6,817 nucleotides of DNA from Fidelibacterota bacterium. GTDB lineage: Bacteria; Fidelibacterota; Marinisomatia; SCGC-AAA003-L08; D37C17. The stretch is from the NCBI GenBank assembly GCA_012964845.1, contig DTTG01000187.1, forward strand, positions 1 through 6,817, given 5' to 3'. The notes beneath the pieces are model-generated. The model was not told where the DNA came from and made no database searches. It saw only the letters and a program-made list of their open reading frames with translations. A program made the translations under genes and the position numbers. This document shows, one piece after another, positions 6,170-6,817 of this stretch (position 1 is the first letter of the stretch; the number at the start of each line of letters is the position of its first letter).

Positions 6170-6335
6170 ACAAATAGGAGGATAATTTAGGATTATTAGA
6201 ATAATAGAAAGTCAGCATAAAATTTATTGTTCAAAACTAATATTTTTCTATGTTTCTAAATCTATATTGCTTTAGATTAAAGGGTTCATTTACTATAAAT
6301 TGTGGTTAAAATTATTTATACCTCAATATATGGTG

Positions 6336-6352
6336 TTAAAGTATTACTTTAA
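6336..6352. promoter_or_regulatory. Perfect 17-bp dyad, candidate operator
   Basis: TTAAAGT-ATT-ACTTTAA is a perfect inverted repeat of 7-base arms around three bases. It ends 7 bases before the candidate -35 box of the 72-residue gene, a typical place for a dimeric regulator to bind. The regulator cannot be named from the sequence. Confidence 0.45.
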
Positions 6353-6359
6353 ATAAGTG

Positions 6360-6387
6360 TTGACTTGAATTAATAATGTTTCATAAG
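6360..6387 (+). promoter_or_regulatory. Candidate promoter of the 72-residue membrane protein gene
   Basis: TTGACT (6360-6365, five of six -35 consensus) is followed after 16 bases by CATAAG (6382-6387, four of six). The predicted start near 6394 would give a leader of about 150 bases. A second possible -10, TATAAA at 6470-6475, has no matching -35 at the proper distance. Confidence 0.35.
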
Positions 6388-6394
6388 TTCAAAT

Positions 6395-6514
6395 ATGCGA
6401 ATGACAATGATATTAGATGTCGTTCGGTGTTTATTGAACAGAAAGGCTAATGGGTGGTTCCCTACACCTTATAAAAAGGGAATAAATTCTCAAATTGCAG
6501 TAAGTTTAGTTTGA
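6395..6514 (+). CDS. Possible 39-residue leader ORF, doubtful
   Basis: An ATG at 6395 opens a 39-codon frame ending at TGA 6512-6514, 31 bases before the 72-residue gene. The peptide begins MRMTMILDVVRCLL, with methionines at positions 1, 3 and 5, continues through NGWFPTPYKKG (19-29) and ends in a hydrophobic tail. There is no Shine-Dalgarno site before any of the three ATGs, in contrast to the gene that follows. The same bases can fold into hairpins, so it may be untranslated leader. A frame this long can occur by chance. Confidence 0.2.
   Translation: MRMTMILDVVRCLLNRKANGWFPTPYKKGINSQIAVSLV
6398..6482 (+). promoter_or_regulatory. Potentially structured 5' leader of the 72-residue gene
   Basis: Several stems can be drawn by eye. 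CGAATGACA (6398-6406) pairs with TGTCGTTCG (6418-6426), nine pairs with one G-U, around an 11-base loop. GGTGT (6426-6430) pairs with ACACC (6464-6468), enclosing GAAC (6436-6439) with GTTC (6457-6460). TTCCCT (6458-6463) pairs with AGGGAA (6477-6482). The second and third arrangements share bases and exclude one another, as in leaders that switch. The stems are short and I recognise no known riboswitch class. Confidence 0.25.
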
Positions 6515-6532
6515 GAAGCAAACAAAAACAAA

Positions 6533-6538
6533 AAGGAG
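6533..6538 (+). promoter_or_regulatory. Strong Shine-Dalgarno site of the 72-residue gene
   Basis: AAGGAG sits 7 bases before the ATG at 6546 in an A-rich, unstructured stretch. It decides the start codon and supports real translation of this short gene on the plus strand rather than the antisense frame. Confidence 0.88.
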
Positions 6539-6545
6539 AAAAACA

Positions 6546-6764
6546 ATGAAAAACGCAGCAGCAATGATTAATGATGCAGCAGGTGCACTGGTAAGCTTGC
6601 TTAAAGGCTTAATAGTCGCTACCGTATTTGCTGGAATCCTCTTTACCTTACCTGGTGGCTGGGGCAACCCCATTAGTGGGCTTGTTGACTTGGTTAATGC
6701 ATTTATGGGTGGTGGTTTAGCAGGATTACTTGCACTTCTTGTATTGGCTTCATTTATAAAATAA
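6546..6764 (+). CDS. Small hydrophobic membrane protein, function unknown
   Basis: This 72-residue protein has two hydrophobic segments, at about 14-35 and 52-71, joined by a turn-rich stretch (LPGGWGNPISG, 35-45). The first 20 residues (rich in Ala, with Asp10 and Lys20) could form an amphipathic helix leading into the first span. The second span starts with MGGGLAG (54-60), a glycine motif that allows close helix packing, so oligomers are plausible. There is no cleavable signal peptide, no cysteine and only five charged residues. Two spans around a short Gly-rich turn also occur in holins, in VirB2/TrbC-type pilins and in some pore-forming bacteriocins, but no lysis, conjugation or bacteriocin-export gene is nearby and I do not assign any of these. 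The strong ribosome-binding site, a dyad and promoter upstream, and a long hairpin just downstream indicate a single, well-expressed, possibly regulated gene. Confidence 0.8.
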   Translation: MKNAAAMINDAAGALVSLLKGLIVATVFAGILFTLPGGWGNPISGLVDLVNAFMGGGLAGLLALLVLASFIK

Positions 6765-6773
6765 CACACCTAT

Positions 6774-6801
6774 ATGGGGAGGGTCAGATGATCCTCCCCA
6801 T
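6774..6801 (+). terminator. Long hairpin after the 72-residue gene, probable terminator
   Basis: ATGGGGAGGGTC (6774-6785) pairs with GATCCTCCCCAT (6790-6801) over 12 pairs (one G-U) around an AGAT loop, starting 9 bases after the stop codon. The stem is GC-rich, but only a weak AATTT follows, so termination may be imperfect or the hairpin may mainly stabilise the mRNA 3' end. The near symmetry allows use from either side. Confidence 0.7.
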
Positions 6802-6817
6802 CGTAATTTCATAAATA

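Larger units (their letters stand above)
6113..6545. other. 433-bp divergent intergenic region
   Basis: This region lies between the leftward hydrolase operon and the rightward 72-residue gene. The part nearest the hydrolase holds its candidate promoter. From about 6170 to 6330 it is very AT-rich and I see only a weak dyad (AATCTA 6259-6264 with TAGATT 6273-6278) and an isolated AGGAGG near 6176-6181 with no ORF behind it. From 6336 on come a perfect 17-bp dyad, a candidate promoter, a potentially structured leader with a 39-codon ORF, and the Shine-Dalgarno site of the 72-residue gene. The base composition becomes less AT-rich from about 6395. Confidence 0.6.

Noticed and set aside
6176..6181. 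AGGAGG as a ribosome-binding site
   Set aside because: No ATG, GTG or TTG opens a frame of useful length at a proper distance behind it.
6506..6769. 87-codon minus-strand frame opposite the 72-residue gene
   Set aside because: The plus frame has an ideal ribosome-binding site, a promoter candidate and a correctly placed hairpin. The antisense frame mirrors it without signals.

Overview
The window is an AT-rich chromosomal segment from what looks like a Gram-negative bacterium. The main reason is an outer-membrane Omp85-type beta-barrel gene. The gene style (AT-rich leaders mostly without Shine-Dalgarno sites, a PlsY carrying the GNAGGTN variant) would suit the Bacteroidetes/Marinimicrobia (FCB) side of the tree, but that placement is a guess. 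No tRNA, rRNA, CRISPR array, transposase or phage structural gene was seen.

Layout. Positions 1-126 are a short leader with five degenerate C-rich heptamers. Positions 127-2575 (+) hold a two-gene operon: a 599-residue fusion of a fatty-acid-kinase-type DhaL/DAK2 domain and FakA-like middle domain with a DegV/FakB lipid-binding domain, followed 7 nt later by plsY. The inferred chemistry is continuous: the fusion would bind a fatty acid and phosphorylate it, and PlsY transfers acyl groups from acyl-phosphate to glycerol-3-phosphate. This operon meets a convergent gene (2572-3828, -) for a one-POTRA Omp85 barrel protein, with interlocked stop codons and no room for a terminator.

Further right on the minus strand is a 75-residue protein built from two copies of a 26-residue unit (3908-4135). 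It has a strong Shine-Dalgarno site and a hairpin terminator. Next comes an overlapping pair read from 6112 down to 4402: an alpha/beta hydrolase starting at a TTG, then a glyoxalase-II-like metallo-beta-lactamase-fold hydrolase.

A 433-bp intergenic region (6113-6545) separates that divergent operon from a plus-strand 72-residue small membrane protein (6546-6764). That gene has a perfect 17-bp dyad beside a candidate promoter, a potentially structured leader with a possible 39-codon ORF, a strong Shine-Dalgarno site and a long hairpin downstream.

Most notable are the self-contained FakA-FakB fusion next to plsY, the duplicated 75-residue protein, and the regulated-looking 72-residue membrane protein. 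The last two are the only genes with textbook ribosome-binding sites. I could not assign either to a family.
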